64,000 nt of DNA from Phoronis australis (GCA_002633005.1 NMRA01000045.1:675552-739551), one strand, 5' to 3'; numbered from the stretch's first letter, positions 41,871 to 54,808 are shown. Numbers and translations are program-made. Notes: generated by a model from the letters alone, not told the origin.

Positions 41871-43271
41871 GAAAACTCATCAAAAATATCTTTTAAACAA
41901 TTCCTGACGAAAGTACCATCTCGCAACCTCTAATACATAGTAATTCACTTTCTCCTGTGAGGAAATTTCCTGAACAGTCACAAAATTCACGATTTTTTGA
42001 AGTATGTGCTAAAAAACTTTGTGTTTGCCAGTTTCTCCCTCCCATTTATTATAAATGCGCTCAGTTGCTTGAAGTCGCTTGGGGTCAAAGGTCAAATTTT
42101 CCATGTGATGATAATGTGCTTTGTCTATATCTTGCCATACGAAATAAGGAGATGTACTTTGCCTTGGGGGAGAAAAGTACATGAAGTGACAGCAGTTGAC
42201 AGATGTTCTTTTTTTGAAATTTGAAACTAAAAGAAAATCCTTTGATATCAACAGATGAATTAAAAAACCTTTACCAGCAAACCCTAAAAATACCTGGTGA
42301 TCAGGTTGAATTCTGTTTCAGTGGCAGAGACCCACTTTCAATATTACAATTTAGTCTGTTAATCATGTTTTCCAGACATTTTAAATCAAACATGGACGTC
42401 AGTCAGTTTCTTGGAACATGCCCCTGCCTTCCGTCACCTAAGATAACTTTTAACTCAGGCCACTTGTTGTAATGAAATTGACCACAAATTGTTCCTTATT
42501 CAAAATAATTGTGATTTCTGGGCTCGGGAAGAGCTAGAACGGACTGGTCTGTCATTTTGTCCTGTGAGCATGGTCTGGAGCTATAAGGAACTGTAGTTCT
42601 TTGCAAGACCAAAAATGACTTCCCACCTGAATAAGGTACAGTGAGACCAATGTTATAGCAGTAAATAATCTTAATACCAATGTAAGTTTCTTTGATGGAA
42701 CACTGGTTTATTAGGACTTCAGCTTTAATTCAAATCTTACAAACTAATACAAGTGGACAATTTTGCAGTACTGGCCATATAACGACGTCCCTAACTACTA
42801 AACCCAAGAATCCTAATGTAGTCCATTTACTTCGAAAGCCAACTCTGACCTTTAGAGGACACTGCCTTGTCACGTGTTGACTGCCATTTCGTCTGATTGG
42901 TTTGTGTTCTTGCCAATGACGGATCTCTTACTTGCATGCACCCAGGCGGGAGGGGGGGACTCGGATGGAAAATGGTAAAAAAGATCCGCCTCAAAGCAAA
43001 AACTCCGAAAAAAGGAGACAAAAGTCCGCTAAAAATAGAGGAACTACCAAAATTCGGCGAAAGCACAGTTGATAGCTCTGAACGTACGCCCTGACTCTTA
43101 CTGAGTAAAAGGTCCACATTCTCAAAAATTCGTGCTCCATATTTTTAGGCTGGGTACGCCCATGCCTTAGTTTAACTGCCTTCAACACTTGGTGAGACTG
43201 AAAGCAAAGGTGTGACGTCAGATAGACTTCTCAAGTAGTGGTGTATTTCTTCTCTCACCAGAATAAGACTA

Positions 43272-43700
43272 ACCTGGGTTTCTAGATCATGAAAGGCGGA
43301 AATTTGGTCTCTGCTAACACTTCACAACTACAAAATGCAGGATTAACCATGAGTAACTATTCGCTCATCGTAGCCGAAAATAATACTAATTAGCTCAATA
43401 GTTAACAGTTATGGACATGTATTCTGAGACCTTGTTGTTTTGCTGAAGGTCAGTTCACGGGCGTCCTCAGCTTCCTATCGTCCCCAATACACTACATATA
43501 ATACTACAAGTAGTATTATAATATATGTAGTGTATTGGGGACGATCAGAAGCTGAGAACGCCTGTGGGTCAGTTTAGTTATTTTTTATAAATAGTTGTGT
43601 GGAGCGAAAGACTACATTTCTGACTGAAGTCTTAATAAGTCACTTTTCATGAGGGAGACCCTTGAAGTCTTAATAAGTCACTTTTCACGAGAGAGACCCC
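43272..43700. mobile_element. GGTCTG-family MITE interrupted by a hairpin element
   Basis: The left part (gggtttctagatcatgaaag, gcggaaatttggtctctgct, cttcacaact) and right part (agttgtgtggagcgaaagac, cacttttcatgagggagacc) pair as the inverted ends of this family. The 111-bp hairpin element at 43456-43566 lies between them. A 40-bp segment containing gaagtcttaataagtcactt is tandemly repeated at 43625-43700. Confidence 0.5.
43448..43574. mobile_element. Hairpin MITE with 8-bp target duplication (hAT-like)
   Basis: GGTCAGTT stands at both 43448-43455 and 43567-43574. Between them the left arm (cacgggcgtcctcagcttc, then tatcgtccccaatacactac) is the near-perfect inverse of the right arm; the main difference is a five-base indel near the centre. 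An 8-bp duplication and a CA..GG-type end are known hAT features. No coding capacity. It is inserted in the element at 43272-43700. Confidence 0.75.
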
Positions 43701-44079
43701 TGAAGTCGTAAGAATGTGTCATAGTAAGTAATTTTAGTGGCTGCTATGTGTCGCCAATATAATACCTGCTATGATATTCGGCCATCTTTTGGATCGGACA
43801 TGATTCCATGGAACTGGCTCAACCGGTGTTTTTGGATGAGGAGCGCTCGCGGTTGGCTGCTCTGTCTTTTGTATGTTTATAGTGTATGTGTATCTGGTTG
43901 TGTATGCACTAGGTCACTTTCATAGTGTGCATGGCAGTTCGTCATAATTGTATTATTGTTAATACTGAAATAAACTGTATTTCTGATACCATAATTTGTT
44001 TATTGTAACGACTCTAAAGCCCTGAATAAAACTAACCCCGCTCCTAGGACATATAAGTGATAGGTTTATTTCATGTAAC

Positions 44080-44400
44080 AGGCCTCCGGCCCACATTACA
44101 ATATATAACACAGAGTACAATAATTTTTAAAGTCTAAATTAATTCATATAAAGGCACTCATTTCGGCGTTTCTCCGCATTAATTAAATATCTAGCAACTT
44201 TTCTCAGAACAGTTAAGTCACGAGTCTGTAGAAAATTTCTGAATACTATATCTTCCACCTTATCGTACTTTGGTAAAAACCGCACTTGTAAATCCGAATA
44301 TAAATTGCATTCGAGAAGAAAGTGGAATTGCGTTTCCACTTTCCCACTGTCAGTGTGGCGTAGTAAGAAGCATTTGGTCGGTGGTTGGGGGCATCATACC
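44080..44400 (-). mobile_element. LINE 3' fragment (C-terminal part of ORF2)
   Basis: A 66-codon minus-strand frame (44139-44339) begins ETQFHFLLECNLYSDLQ and ends VARYLINAEKRRNECLY. The E..FHFLL.C..Y...R..L pattern followed by a basic helix is the usual C-terminal zinc-knuckle region of CR1/Jockey-type LINEs. A short 3' tail with ggcctccggccc lies at 44080-44105. Similar tail sequence occurs at 34593. It is 5'-truncated, as is normal for these elements. Confidence 0.65.
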
Positions 44401-47400
44401 TCGACGAATGCCAGTGGTGATCCTCTGGGTAACAGCCGTAAGAGGGTGTTGGCCTCCCACCGGCGTGTGAAAATTTGGAACGTAGGTACTAAGAATGTAA
44501 TATGAAGTTTTTTTCTCTTGTCTACGGAATAATTTTACTAAACATATCCAAGAAGGTTGTCGTAATACTGTAAAATGTGTTGTTACCTTAGTTTTACCGC
44601 GGACGCACTTCTGTTATAGAAATTCATTGACCCGATTCATAGATTATATGACGGGTTTTACATATGTTAGCGGTTGCGCGCGGAGAAAAAGAAACGCCAT
44701 GCAGTCTTGTTAGTGGCATCTTCGGAAACAAATAAAAACGATGGTAAAATTTGTTGAAGCCATCTCAAAACAAACGAAAATTCTAAGCATGAATAACTCA
44801 TTTGTCATGCTGATATCAGAAATTACGGTCTTATTGATTGAGTTCTGTTTGTGGTACCCAGTTCAGCCTGTTCCGTTTTAGCCAGTTAAGGGCTTTGACT
44901 TTGTACCAGCTGATGGTAGGAAAAAACGTTTGAAAACGTCCAGATGATTGATCTGTAGGTTATTAATTGGCACCATTTTAAGGGTGTTCCTCAGTTTTAA
45001 TTTTTCGATGAAGTCTTTAAATCTTGAATTTTGTATTTGGCCTTTGCCTGCTACAAATCTGCAAAAAAGTGGGGGTCGCCCAATTAGTTTTTCCGTTAAA
45101 GGTGTGTGAACAGAGGAACTTTGGACAAAAGTGTGAAACTAACTTAGGTTACTGAAAAGCCATTTGTAATCAAACCAATGCTTGCAATCCTTCAGAAAAC
45201 AGTATCATTGAACAATGTTTTCTAATGGCTTTAGTCGTAATTCCTGGTTTATTTCAGGTACGTCCCATGAGCCATGAGACAAGAAAACGGCTTCAAATGT
45301 ATTCCCGACAAATTAGCCAGCATTGTCACCGCCGCATTGATTGACCTATCGCCAGGAGTTTGAGTGACGGCATAAATGAACATTTAGAACGCAGCATTAT
45401 TGACACACCTTCGTTTCCAAGCCGCCATTTTACCTGACAAACAGTACCCAATGGAGTTATCTTCATCTGAGAGGAGTCCTAAGATGTTCCGTATTTGTAA
45501 ACATACTATAGGGGATTGGTGTTTTTATTTAGTATTTTAATTAAGATTACTGTACTGGATGGTGTTAGGTTGAGAATTATGCTGAACTTGCAACAGTTGT
45601 CATGCTATTGGTTTGTAAAACATACTGCGTTTTTAGAGTATGACTGATGAGCACACGTTGCTATTAATATATTTAAAAACAATAGTTTGTACATTACACT
45701 GCACTGTGTTCATTAAAGGTATCTGTGCACATAGTGGACTTGCAACTCGGTTAAAATGCAATTAGTGGCTATGCTGTTTGACATCATAAACTCAGTTGTT
45801 TCGGAGATCATCTGATTGGTTTTTGACTACACTTACAGCAGGCTCCATGTTTCTCATTTTCTCATTTAAGCAGCAACTGTTGAATACCGCTGAACATGGG
45901 TTTGTCGAGTCCATTTAAAAGTTTATGCGTATGCGATGTGCAGCGTGATGAATCCTCAGGGTTTTTTATTAACCCTCATTTATGATAATGACAGCTGGTG
46001 AATGTAGGCGTAGAATATTTCCAAAATTTTGTCACTTGAACATTTGCTGTATGCGACACCAGCAAGTTTTTCGTACGTAGGAAAGTCCTTATAAGACAAA
46101 GGCTTGAAGAACCCTGAAATTCAGCTCGGTGCTTATAAAAACCGCGATGCATATAATGGAAGCCAGGGTTATAGTAGAAGCCAGAAGATCAGGTATCCTT
46201 AACTTAACAAAAGATCTTTGTCTTTTAATAATGATTTTCTGACGCTGCATGAATGTCTTTTGTTATTGACATAATATAAAAGGCATTTGTTTGAAGTTAC
46301 AGGTATTTATTTTTACTATAAATGTATGCGTGTTAGCTACAGCAATCGTGACATAGTACTGGAGCTATGTTGTCTGCGTGTGGTTGCGTAGTTGCTGTAT
46401 AGTGACGGATCAAGTTGAAAATTTCGGCGTTTTAGTCATAAAACAGTATAATAGCCTGCAAGGTAAGCGGTTTAGCAGTAATGTGTGCCTACAAGCCTCT
46501 CATTTGTGGTATTCATTTGCTTAATATTCGAACGTCTGTTTTTTGGCATTGCAACTTTTAAAGTTAAGGGATATTCACGGATTTTACGAGGGGTAAGAGA
46601 AATGTTAACCTATTTAATATTATGAAGAAGTAAACGTGATCAATTATTTGTGTTAAGAGTAAAATTAACAATGACTAGAATTATCACACGTCTCTTATAA
46701 AGCGGCTTGCGGAACAAGGATTTTTAGATAATAATGCACTGAACTCCAACTGTTTTTATGAGGGAGGTATAGGCACTTTTAAATAGCAGACTACTTTCTT
46801 AAGACGTAATTGCTAAAATGTATGTAAAGGTTGTCCTCCACAATCTCTGACTAATCGTACGGCTAGACTTTCATGGAAACAATTGTATTTTCCAAATGGC
46901 AATACTGGGGCTTAATTGCGCTTGTTTTATTGGGGCCACTTTTCAGGTCTCACAATAGTATAAATGAGCCTGTATTGACGGGCTTGATATCAATCGAAAA
47001 TTGGAGTGTCAGATCAGCAGATTCAAAAGAGTTTGTCGGATTGTGATTATTAAATGTTATTAATGACAAGTCACGTACAATACATACCAATCACCTAGGT
47101 GTTCGTGTCGTCTGGTGACACTGAAAATGCAAATTTATAATTCATGCAATCAAAACCAGGGTTGCAGGTTTTAGAAAAGGTGGTTAGAAAATTGACCCTA
47201 AACAAGAAATCGCGTTTTCGGGTTATGTTTTAAGGAAGTGTGAGAGAAGATCATATCAACCTTGTCTGATCGGGCTGCGAAAGACATGTTTATTATGAAA
47301 AAAAACGCATTTTTCTGTTTAAAAATAATGATTCAATGTCTAGCTGCAATTTTTGACACAAAAATGATGCCTATTGTCCAACATGGATCGGAGCTATGAT

Positions 47401-49200
47401 GGATCCATGAAGCAGAGGACGTGGAAAGATTGCATAACAAACATTGTTAATTTGTGTTGGCCTTCGATGTAGTAACAATAGCTGCAATTATGATACCAAT
47501 TGTATGAGAGTAAAAAGCCTTAATTCGATTTTCGTTTTTAGCCAGTTGAACAGGATGAAATGCTGCCTCAGACATATCATGGAACACCTTGTGGCAGGTA
47601 ATGATGAATCAATAATTATTCATTTCTATAACGACTCATCACCTTCACACCGCAATTTTTAATGCAAAACGTAATGAAACATTTATGAAAACACATTTGC
47701 CCAGCTGTCTATAAACCGGCCAATTAAACCGTTTTGAATGTAGATACATTTTTCAAAATTTCAGTACTCTTTCCTTCACATTCATCAATTTAGAACACAA
47801 AATGAGTTTCTTTAGTCGAAAGATATAACTATAATATAACATTTCGCCACTTTCAACCATATTCGTGTTTTCCATATTTTACTTTCAGTTTTTTTTTCGG
47901 AAAACTAGACAGGGGTTTTCGCGGAAACCTCATTACATATAGCGGCAGCTGACTAAGTACCCATAATGCACAAGTCGGCTGTCACCACCGCGACAATTGT
48001 TGGTGGTGCACCACCAAAAATAAAAATTAAACTAAACAATTCACATTATGTTCAGTTAAGTTTGAAAATATTTGAGTGATGTTGCATGAGCAGTATCTCG
48101 ACTAAACCAACTTGCTTTAAAATCCGTTTCATGGAGTTTTTACTAAGATGAAGCGAAAAAATGTCTCGGAATGTCTTCATGTAGATTTCGATCTGTGGGT
48201 CCGTGCATTATGAAGAAGTTGTTTCTATACAATCGTACCTAGCCAGTGCTAAAATTAAATTAACAAATGGTTCCTCATCTGCTTGTCCTAATAATTTTGT
48301 TCTTTAATTGAATAACCTGTCAGCGTTTGTAGATACTGCAGCTCCTTGGGTAGGCAACATGACATGCTGTTGTAGGGCAATGAGTAAATTTATTGCTAAT
48401 ACGTGCCTACAATGGGTCCGGAAAATGTACTCACATCTCAAATGACAATATCTGTCGTCTTTATTGACTTATGAACAAGATTAAGGGCAATAGAAAAAGT
48501 GTCTCTGATGAAGGCAGGGTAAGGTAATTCACTTACTAAGAGACTGCGTTCTTGCTGTTTGACACGTTTCAGATTGAGGACATGTTTGAGAACAAGGTGA
48601 TCAAGAAGGAATTAAGTCACTAAGCGAAAATGAATGCATTGTTTATTAATTAGGGAAGATATTTTGACTTCGCACTTTCTTGATGTTTTCGAGTTTCTGG
48701 TAGCGCTGTGCGATAATTTTTTTGTTCTGCAAAACACTGTTGCCATTCCCGTTAAAAAAGCACGCGACGTCTCACACACCCACTATACTTTTGAAGCAAA
48801 GTGTAACCATGCAGTATTGTCGTGAAAGCCGTAAATGACTGGTAAGTGTCAAAGGACATCTTTTCTTTCAGTTAAGGTTTACTGGGTATTACTTTCACGC
48901 CTCTCATGGCTAACTGCGACCTTTTGACCAATGAGTGGCTGGTGGCATTTCGGTTGTCCATCACCTCTTGTACCTTCAGGTTCATCCTGATAAGTAGCAC
49001 TTCCTGGTTTGAGGCTTGAAAAACCAGGTCTTGGCAGATCCAACAGTTGTTCCATTGGGCGTATAATGCACTAAAACGTCAGCAGGTTTACTTAAGTTTA
49101 TTGAAACTGATTACAAAGTCAAATTTCCATACTTTACGACGACCGCAAGTGCATAAAGCTGGCTATTTAAAAACGAACGAACATAAAATAATCATCAGTT
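44400..49200. other. Intergenic region, no gene recognised
   Basis: Mostly AT-rich DNA. Two exon-like pieces with good acceptors but no partner are noted at 45258-45335 (from gtttatttcag to a tga) and 48573-48623 (from acacgtttcag to a taa). I cannot attach either to a gene. Confidence 0.4.
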
Positions 49201-49224
49201 TCCACCCCTAAGCAACCATTTGCA

Positions 49225-49860
49225 TGTCATTACTCATCATCATCATCGGGTGTCATCTCTTTTGAGGTCGACGTGAACTGGACCTCCATCTCTCTCTCGC
49301 CAGTCTGGTGCATTCTGTCATCGTTGACCTTGTCCATGTCTTGATGTCATCCCTCCACATTAATCGTTGTCCTCTTGCTCTTTTCCCTTCCACGTGACCG
49401 TATAGTATGTCTTTCTGTATGTTGTCGCGTCTTGCCGTGTACCAAAAAAGTTCAATTTACGACTTTGGATGGTAGATTAAAGAAATGGTTTGACACCTAG
49501 TTGTTTGCACACGTCTTCATTTGTCATTTTCTGCGTCCAGCTTATTTTTCCGATCCTTCTGAATATCCACATTTCAAACGCTTCGATCTTTCTTTCCAAT
49601 GTTTTATTGAGAGTCCATGTCTCACATCCGTACATAAGGATCGAATATATGTAGCAAGTTGTGAGTCGCAGTCTGAAAGTGATTTATATGTTTGTTGATG
49701 TTAATATCGTTTTCATTTTTATAAATCCCGATGTGGCCATTCTCTTATCTCTGTTTCACATTTTCCATCTGTTGTTATAGTTTTTCCAAGGTATTTGAAT
49801 CTATTTACTTGTTCTATTATTATTGAGGCCATTTCATTTCGTTGGAATAATAAGTTGTGA
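49225..49860 (-). mobile_element. LINE 3' fragment with RT C-terminal region
   Basis: Minus-strand translation gives VNRFKYLGKTITTDGKCETE, then, after a frameshift, MYGCETWTLNKTLERKIEAF, EMWIFRRIGKISWTQKMTN and EDV. This is the conserved end of non-LTR reverse transcriptases (FKYLG...T.DG..E.EI, YG.E.WTL, E.W..RR.L.ISW). Stops and frameshifts show it is dead. The 3' end finishes in a gat-triplet run (49231-49247). The exact clade is not assigned. Confidence 0.8.
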
Positions 49861-49864
49861 GGTC

Positions 49865-50280
49865 CCTGTCTCTTCCACGGTGGCCGGCCATTCGTCCTTA
49901 ATAGCCTGGACAATGCCCCCTGCGTACCACACGCCCTGTTGTACCTGCCTTGTAAACCGTTGACCTTCCATGAAGGCTCCTCCACTTTTCTCACCAGTCC
50001 AGACTTTGTGTACTTAGGCTAGGCATGCCCTGACCACAGATTAGGTCTTTAGGTTCACTAGCTCACATAGTTTAGCCGGTCAGTCAAAACCTTTGCCCAG
50101 GGTGTGGCCACTGCCGAACACAAGCAGTATTCGAGGAGCCATATGTGAGCTAGATGCTGGAGTGAGAACCAAATAGGATCCTGGCCAACCCAAAAGGGAA
50201 GTGACTGCCTCTAACCATGAGGTACTATCTCTTCTTCTGCATCCTACTACCTCGTTTCGAGCTGAGAAACAATAAATCTA
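49865..50280. other. Unassigned GC-richer stretch
   Basis: Base composition is more balanced than in the flanks, and the boundary with the LINE fragment is abrupt. An open minus-strand frame reaches 49994 but carries no recognised motif beyond the LINE end. It may be another repeat or an older exon. Confidence 0.3.
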
Positions 50281-50554
50281 GGCTGCCAAAACTCATCAGC
50301 TTATAGAAATTAGTTTAAAATCTAGTAGTCAGATTTTTTCACGAAACCTAAGTGTCTGAAGAGTATCTGAATTTTCTGCTAAATTTCAACTTCCCGTTTG
50401 CAAGCAGTAAAGGATCGAGGAAAGCCACGACTGAGCAAAAAGTGGGTCAAGGGTTCAACAATTGAGGCAGGAAAAGTCAGCCGTGGCTTAAAAACTATTG
50501 AGTGCCACTCTAGGGTCTGGACCTCACCATCAGGAACAGTTGTGTCGGTCCCGA

Positions 50555-50720
50555 ATTACACAGCTACACTTGGATCTCGCGGTATTCACCCACAATGCTG
50601 CAACATCCTTTAAGCAGTTTCCCATGTTATATGTTGGTGCATTACCTTTTTCAAGTTTTCCTTTACTGCATTATCTGCATTCGCTCCACTATAGTGTGAT
50701 GTGGGCTGCAACTCCGACGG
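50555..50720 (+). repeat. Dispersed repeat shared with about 63465-63640
   Basis: Both places carry tctcgcggtattcacccaca then atgc, a tttttcaa-ttttc block and a ctgcat block in the same order. No termini or coding sequence recognised. Confidence 0.45.
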
Positions 50721-51124
50721 AAGAAAGTTGGGTACACCTTAGAAGTATTCGCGGATGCTATATTTCAGTCTCGTACAGCGGCCATGTTTACTTCGTCAAT
50801 AGATTTGTGGTCAGATCGTGGTAGACAGCAGGAACTTTGATTTCGCTCCTTTTGTGTAAAGCTGGGCAATTACCGCATTAGCGATGACTTCAGGACAATG
50901 AATAATGACTGAAATAGGTTAAACTATCCTGGACTAAAACCGAAGATTTTTAGATGAATTCCCGTGAACAGGTATGCTCTAATCGTTTTTTTTTGTTTGA
51001 CGAAATACGATAAATATTTGACAAAAACGATGCCATAGCTTCTGTTTTTTTAGCAAGGTACGTAACAGGGGAACATAATCAATTAATTTATGGCTGCATG
51101 TGAGATTGCGATAACGCTTCACAA

Positions 51125-51546
51125 GTGCCGTTTACACTTGAAAAGTTGACACGGGTCAGCTGACACGGAACGAGTTGTTCCAGTGTGTAAATGGGACTGA
51201 CACGGAGCAAAATAACACCGCGGTGACATATTTTGCCACCCGTTTGTGAAGTAGAGCAATTTGCGCCCGAACATCTTGTGCCGTGTCAATTATATGTCTA
51301 AACGCGAAACTGGGGCAAGGCGGAAAGGATCATTTACTGCGCTTGCCTAATGACCTACGTATGGGTTCTTTGTCTCTGCAACTCTCGTCATTTGTAAACC
51401 TACGCATGTGCGATCCAGTCTCTGCAGCCTGCAATTTCCGTCTTGCCACAGTTAGTGAGTTGTGTGTGTAAACGGCCGCTTGACACAGATCAATTTGCTC
51501 CGTGTCAGTTGCGCCGGGCCAAAAGTTGATGTCTAAACGGGACTAC
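51125..51546. mobile_element. MITE-like palindromic element
   Basis: The left end gtgccgtttacacttgaaaa then gttgacacgg is inverted at the right, which reads tcccgtttagacatcaactt on the other strand. Inner blocks such as tgacacggagcaaa recur in both orientations, so the element is largely palindromic. No coding frame recognised. Confidence 0.55.
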
Positions 51547-53420
51547 AATAGACTATCTAGATTGGAAACCGCTGTAGTATGGAGTTGAAACTGTAGAGGG
51601 AAATTGGTGAGAATCAGCCCCACATTTATAACACAGAGCCAATGTAGATAGGACGCGTGAGAGGTATTATTGTTGTGTACAAATTCCTGTTGCGCGGAGC
51701 AATGAGCTATATATCTCATTGGTGTGGAGTACGCTGGTCGTGTAGACGGAGAGACGTCCTGAGTGTTACGAGACATTGTTCTAAGTTACATACTTATTGT
51801 CGAGTCGCCTGTTAGGTAGCTACAGTCACCTGATATGAACCCTTTGCTGGGACAAAGCGCGGTAAGTAGTCTGTGTATATAAGGCTAGCTTGGGGAGGTT
51901 CATACGCGGTCTGATCCGCACAGTTATTTAATTTGAGCTTCTGGCATAGCACTGAAGTTTGACACCTTGCCGAATTGCAGTACTCAAACATCAGGATACA
52001 GACCCGTGGCAAAAATTATTTGGGGGGGGGGGGCACAAACCAAGAGTCGACTTCGCCAAAACACACCCTTTCTATCTATTCTCTTTTTGTTCTCACCCTG
52101 TACCTTGTCCGCATCACGTTTGACCGCCATGCACAGACTTAGTCGTCACGCTCATAAAGGGCTGCGTAACCATTGAATTTAGCTGAGGGCTCCTTAATCT
52201 AAGATTGAGTAGTTATGCTCTTTGTTCTGATATTCGCTGGTCTCTCTTTTTTATGCTGCAGCCCAATATTAACCTTCTACTTGTGCTTCTATTTCCTGGT
52301 GACGCGTTCTTATATTTTTCTTTTTTCAGCTCTTCAACAATGCTGCAGTTTGCAGTACTTCTGGGCTTAGCCCCGCTTCCTCGACTCTTGTCGTGTTTTA
52401 GCTTTTGGCGTTGTGGATGTATCTAGCCTTATAAGTGCAATAACCATCCAAACTTATGTTATGATCAGGTGTGCTGTCATCTTCAAAATTATGAAGTCTG
52501 GTTTTGTTGCGTAACCGCGTGCACTTTTTCCAATTCGCTACTTTGATTTTTGACTCCTGGTTCCATTCTCGCGCGTTTCTCATAGCTTTAGGTTTGCTGG
52601 ATAGCCCTCTTTTTCTATCTTGAAATACCCGATCTACGCGAAGCGTTTCATTTAATCTCGATGTCCCAGGGCCTCCTTCTCCTTTTCCTTATGAACTGGA
52701 CACCCGGGCAGACCTTCTGTACCTGTATCACCTACCGAGCAGAATAGCGGGACATGACATGCACGTGTTTTACCCATTATGGCTACCATGGCCATTTAAT
52801 CGGATTGTGTATGACAAATCTCTGTATAATAGCACACAATAACCACCACGTACGCTGTATAACATATTTACATGCATATATATATATATATAGAACCATA
52901 ATGTTGAAATTGACTTCTTACCTAGTTTCTGGTCCGCCCATGTACAATTAATACTAGCTACTAGCTCCGTCATTATTTCGCGAAAAAACTTACACACTAT
53001 TTAATAAAGTCACTACCATGAATCGAGATGCACGGTGGGAACTTCCCCATAGCAGTCGATTTACTCGCCTAAAGCGTTAGTCACACGACTCGCCTAAAGC
53101 GTTTGTCACACTTGCCGATTGCATGAAATTAAAGGACAGGTTTTCAAACGGTATAAATAATTTTGATGGTCGACGAGGATTGTAAAGCATTATTTTCTTT
53201 TGAATAAAAGTGCTCTAGCAGTAACCAGTGTCATTTAATAGGCTAAAAGAGGGTTTAGTATCTTTTTAACGAAGTTCGTTATGGATGGAGATGCTACAGC
53301 CTGTCAAAAAGATGAGATTTTAAAGCACTTGCTGTTGAAAAATCGCAAATAGTTCCTTTGTGAGACTGAGAAAAGACCTCTGTGCAAAAGAAGAACTTAT
53401 AGTCCTTTGAAAGTGGACAC
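51547..53420. other. Intergenic, only simple repeats recognised
   Basis: A run of 12 G lies at about 52021-52032 and a short (TA)n at about 52875-52892. No gene found. Confidence 0.4.
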
Positions 53421-53856
53421 CAGTGCCCGGTTGCATGAAACAGTCCCAAACAGGCACTCCGCTAGGCTCCCTAAATGTTTTGCAAATTTGTTTCGTTCTC
53501 TTCTCACAGATGTAACATTTATCTATCATTTTGTCTTCATTATGAGTTCTTCTTTGACTAATGACATTTTCTAACAATGTAGCTAAAAACTGAGCCCTTA
53601 ATTCAGTCAAAATAGGGACTTAGTCCTTAAATTAGGGGCTTTGCATGAAAAGATCCCTACTTATTTTCACTTGTATAGAGAATTTAACGTAGAGTTCACT
53701 CTCGATTTGTATCAAAGAAAAAAATGGCTTAGTAATAAAACTCAAATAGCATAAGAAATTACAATCGTTGTTTTCATAAGCCCACAAATACGCAGTAGAT
53801 TTAGGGAACTTAGTTGAGTTCCTTCTTGGGACTGTTCCATGCAACTGGGCACAGTG
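53421..53856. mobile_element. MITE with ~35-bp terminal inverted repeats
   Basis: The left end tgcccggttgcatgaaacag then tcccaaacagg is inverted at the right, which on the other strand reads tgcccagttgcatggaacag then tcccaagaagg. A 3-bp CAG flanks both ends. Internal ccctaaat/atttaggg blocks also pair. Confidence 0.65.
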
Positions 53857-54799
53857 TTCTTACGACATGTCATCTACATCAAAGGTTCATTTTGTAAGAA
53901 GCTGGTTCATAGCATTCCATTATGTGGCTAATAGGTGGCGTAAAAACCAGACCTAAAATATTTGTGAATATTCCAGTAGAATTTCAAAAATATGTATATG
54001 CAAACATACACTTTGAGTACATGGGGACTTCTTGTTTCTTTCTGACCAGAATTAGATGCGCCACCGTGTGGCGTTACTGTTCATAAATTGTAAATGCCGC
54101 ATGATCATAAAAATTTTGCTCGTGTTTAGCCGTACTTTGTAATCGCGTTGCTTAGAGTGGGAAAACAATTGCCACTTCAGGATGTTATCATTTGATCTTA
54201 TGTTCCTTCTTGGGCGCTCTGTTTGTATTGTAAAGCACCAAGTGGTGGCATTTTGATAGTAAATAAAAAATCACCGAGTGTATGCGCATTTTTGGATACA
54301 GGTTACTTTTTATTTTGTGCCTTGGTCCGCAATGTTTTTGGTAAAAACTACGGATGTTATTCCTCACCCCTGTCAAAGATTACTTCCTGGATGAACTACA
54401 CGGAAAAGTATCAATCAATGATATTACAATAACATTTTTATACTTAATAAAGGAACTGGTATTTGCATTTGTTATAGTATTGACCGTAGTCACAATGACG
54501 TTTTCATTACGGGAAATAAAGGCCTTTCATGATCTTTTAATGGTAACGTTCCCTCGTCTGTCATAATCACTGGCACGGGGAAGTGTAATCAGTTTGACCT
54601 TAGGATGGAAGAGAGAAAGTAAGCTGTGAAAGTGATATCCTAACACCTGTGTGGATAGGGAGCAGTAGCATTCTTTAAAGCACTGGACGATCACTAAAGA
54701 AACAGGGATTTATAGCCTTCCGTCATACGTGTTACTTTCACACACCTGACAAACGTTGAACGTGTATGGTATTCGAAGCGTGTTGTCAAGAAATTAAGC

Positions 54800-54808
54800 A
54801 TGTCTATG
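54800..54808 (+). CDS. Chitinase exon 1: three-codon start exon
   Basis: ATGTCTATG is followed directly by a perfect donor, gtaagt. Joined to 56067 in phase 0 it gives [18 protein letters not shown], a convincing signal peptide. The upstream exon boundary (5' UTR) and promoter are not identified. Confidence 0.65.

Larger units (their letters stand above)
38182..43270 (+). other. Possible DGK 3' UTR and intergenic DNA
   Basis: A possible poly(A) signal, aataaa, lies at 38805-38810, with A-rich sequence near 38870. I find no gene. About 41660-41870 is a reversed partial copy of the MITE at 13104. Small frames near 42009-42472 and 42827-43188 show no recognised motif. Confidence 0.4.

Noticed and set aside
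38182-54799. CRISPR arrays, rRNA genes or operon-like gene clusters
   Set aside because: None seen; the region is typical animal intergenic DNA with transposon fragments.
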